Shown here: one piece after another, positions 62,647 to 64,000 of the stretch
Numbering within the stretch: the first letter of the stretch is position 1
Layout of the letters: each line of letters begins with the position of its first letter
Assembly (NCBI GenBank): GCA_045533055.1
Contig: JAZSHD010000236.1
Span: forward strand, 1 to 64,000
DNA from: SIG78 sp045533055
GTDB lineage: Bacteria; Verrucomicrobiota; Lentisphaeria; Victivallales; Victivallaceae
DNA length: 64,000 nucleotides
Direction of reading: 5' to 3'
The notes under the pieces: model-generated
Told to the model about the DNA's origin: nothing
The model's database searches: none
The model's input: the letters and a program-made list of their open reading frames with translations, nothing else
Translations under genes and position numbers: made by a program

Positions 62647-63717
62647 TTACTTGACGATCGAGATCTTTTTGCCGTTGCTGCGGGCAGATTTGTGGGCTGC
62701 TTCGCAAAGCTCAAGATTCCGCAGACCGTCAACTGCGTTCAAAGGACGCTTGGAAAGCACGCTCTTGGCGTGTTTGGTGATCAGAGCCTGATAGATGTTC
62801 TGGACTTTGCCGGGAGCCAGTTTCTTCTGGGTCTTGCCGTTATCCATTTCCAAACGCATCTTGATAGGTTCATCTTCGTAACCGGAGAGCTGGAACATGG
62901 TGCCGAAACCACGCAGAACCGCCTGATTACCATAGATTTCATAGCCCAGGTTGGTCAGAGTGCCGGCCAGACCGCCACGCATTTCGCTGAAAGCGACCTT
63001 GGCGGAAGCAACGATGCCGTTGGCCATACCGAATTTGATGTAAGCACCGTCTTCGGCTTTGATATCCATAAGTTTGGGCAGGTAAGCAGCGGCAACCCAT
63101 TCCACGGTGGAGTTGAAGATATATTCAGCTACATAGAAGCAGTGGCTTGCCACATCGCCGATAGGGCCGCCCATTTCTTTGATGTTGCTGCAACGCCAGG
63201 AGGCAGCTTCGGCAGGGTCGTAACCAAAGGCAAATTCCATGTGGAAGCAGGCGTCGTTCACATCGCCCAAAGCTCCGGAAGCGACCACTTTACGGGCTTT
63301 GATGTTGTAGATATTGTTGACCATCATGTGGTCAACGGAAAGGGAAAGCTTCATCTTTTTGGCAGTTTCCACCATCTTTCTGGCATCGGCAATGCTGGTA
63401 GCCATGGGCTTTTCGGTAATAACATGCTTACCGGCCTTGAGAGCGGCGATCGCCAGTTTGGCGTGAGTGGCGTTGTTGGTAGCTACATAGATAGCATCCA
63501 GTTCCGGGTCAGCAATCATTTCTTCGCTGGACTTGTACCACTTGAGCCCCAATGCTTCGGCAGCAGCCTGACGGGCGGGGTTCACATCGGTAGCACCCAC
63601 GAGAACTGCGTTGTCCAGAGCTGCAAAACGGGCCTTGTCACAGGCAAAACCTTCTTTGGCAATACGATTTTCAGCAATGCCGCCGAAACCGATCAGACCG
63701 TACTTGACTTTTTCCAT
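62647..63717 (-). CDS. Gfo/Idh/MocA family oxidoreductase
   Basis: The protein has 356 residues. YGLIGFGGIAENRIAKEGF at residues 6-24 is the Rossmann dinucleotide motif, and VITEKPMATSIADARKMV near residue 98 has the EKP catalytic motif. WRCSNIKEMGGPIGDVASHCFYVAEY near 180 is the G-G-x-x-x-D-x-x-x-H substrate region typical of the family. It has no partner isomerase here and is transcribed alone on the minus strand, divergent from a cupin gene 193 bp away. It probably oxidises a free sugar or a glycoside produced by the neighbouring hydrolases. Confidence 0.9.
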   Translation of the reverse strand: MEKVKYGLIGFGGIAENRIAKEGFACDKARFAALDNAVLVGATDVNPARQAAAEALGLKWYKSSEEMIADPELDAIYVATNNATHAKLAIAALKAGKHVITEKPMATSIADARKMVETAKKMKLSLSVDHMMVNNIYNIKARKVVASGALGDVNDACFHMEFAFGYDPAEAASWRCSNIKEMGGPIGDVASHCFYVAEYIFNSTVEWVAAAYLPKLMDIKAEDGAYIKFGMANGIVASAKVAFSEMRGGLAGTLTNLGYEIYGNQAVLRGFGTMFQLSGYEDEPIKMRLEMDNGKTQKKLAPGKVQNIYQALITKHAKSVLSKRPLNAVDGLRNLELCEAAHKSARSNGKKISIVK

Positions 63718-63910
63718 AACTCAAAACCTTTCTTAATTGGTTGGTAAAAACAATGTTATCCTTAATGTAACGCTATAAACCTGACTTTGCAATTCCCGAA
63801 AGGGTGCTTTTTGTTAAAAGTCATTGGAAAAAATGCTTTTTTTGTGGTAAATATCGCCTAAAGGTGTTATATTACTGCAAATTATAACAAATCTTCAGGA
63901 GGATAAATCT

Positions 63911-64000
63911 ATGATCCATACACCCGGCGATTACAAAAGCGAAGTCCGCGAAGCTATGCGCGGCGGCGATAAATCTGTAAAAATCACCCATTATTTTGAC
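63911..64000 (+). CDS. cupin-domain protein, N-terminal part (cut by window edge)
   Basis: Only the first 30 codons are visible. AGGAGG lies eight bases before the ATG. MIHTPGDYKSEVREAMRGGD followed by KSVKITHYFD resembles the start of small cupin proteins in which the R-E-x-M-R-G-G segment leads into the first strand of the barrel. The metal-binding His motif would follow beyond the window. The cupin call is based on this short N-terminal pattern only. Confidence 0.5.
   Translation, partial: MIHTPGDYKSEVREAMRGGDKSVKITHYFD

Overview
The window looks like a chromosomal segment of a Lentisphaerae-type (Victivallales-like) bacterium of the PVC group. The main evidence is four proteins that begin with a type II/IV prepilin helix (FTLIELLVVIAIIAILAA...) and sit inside clusters of very large secreted glycoside hydrolases, Gfo/Idh/MocA oxidoreductases and TIM-barrel sugar isomerases/epimerases. 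This layout is characteristic of gut Lentisphaerae and related Kiritimatiellae. The taxonomic call is inference; no rRNA or other phylogenetic marker is present.

Layout. 1-7.4 kb (+): the end of a saccharide-utilisation cluster (GH36-like tail, small secreted binding protein, Gfo/Idh/MocA, sugar isomerase-like protein, 1001-aa secreted hydrolase, prepilin-like protein). 7.4-7.9 kb: a hairpin-rich non-coding element with terminal inverted repeats, abutting a MATE transporter gene (-). 9.3-9.5 kb: a decayed gene remnant. 9.6-17.5 kb: an IclR regulator divergent from a three-gene cluster (GH106-like hydrolase, prepilin-like protein, 1231-aa GH123/DUF6067-like protein), with two matching palindromic operators between them. 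17.6-25.1 kb: a complete type II-A CRISPR-Cas locus with an 18-repeat array, csn2, cas2, cas1, cas9 and a divergently transcribed tracrRNA. 25.2-26.6 kb: a RhuM-family gene and a glyoxalase/VOC gene. 26.9-27.7 kb: a DeoR regulator. 27.9-37.2 kb (-): a second saccharide cluster (prepilin-like protein, 1621-aa hydrolase, Gfo/Idh/MocA, sugar isomerase-like protein, lipoprotein). 37.4-38.3 kb: a PocR/AraC-type regulator. 38.3-43.0 kb (-): a redox operon (SDR, FAD protein, XRE-cupin regulator, Old Yellow Enzyme). 43.1-48.0 kb: a PocR/AraC regulator divergent from a PIG-L deacetylase, NodB-like deacetylase, fucose/arabinose-isomerase-like protein and SGNH hydrolase. 48.0-62.5 kb: a third PocR/AraC regulator divergent from a long cluster (phosphotriesterase-like protein, LamG protein, hydrolases, M24-fold protein, ASRT protein, prepilin-like protein, GH123-sialidase-like fusion). 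62.6-64 kb: convergent terminators, another Gfo/Idh/MocA gene and the start of a cupin gene.

How it works together. The clusters repeat one theme: secreted hydrolases and binding modules act on glycans outside or at the envelope, a cluster-specific pseudopilin-like protein accompanies them, and cytoplasmic oxidoreductase/isomerase pairs process the released sugars. The Gfo/Idh/MocA plus isomerase pairs resemble those of the oxidative, 3-keto-glycoside cleavage route. Each cluster appears to have its own regulator with a recognisable candidate operator.

The most notable structure is around the CRISPR-Cas locus. Short remnants of the 3' end of a VOC (glyoxalase) gene, encoding NNYWLEVIPE, bracket the CRISPR-Cas module (17.6 and 25.2 kb) and then the RhuM gene (25.2 kb and the intact VOC gene at 26.3 kb), all in the same orientation. 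A fourth copy lies at 9.3 kb together with the 5' flank of the VOC gene. This suggests that defence-type cargo was added in tandem at the VOC 3' end. The tracrRNA also carries a 3' segment that copies the 5' part of the crRNA repeat and could fold back on the anti-repeat.
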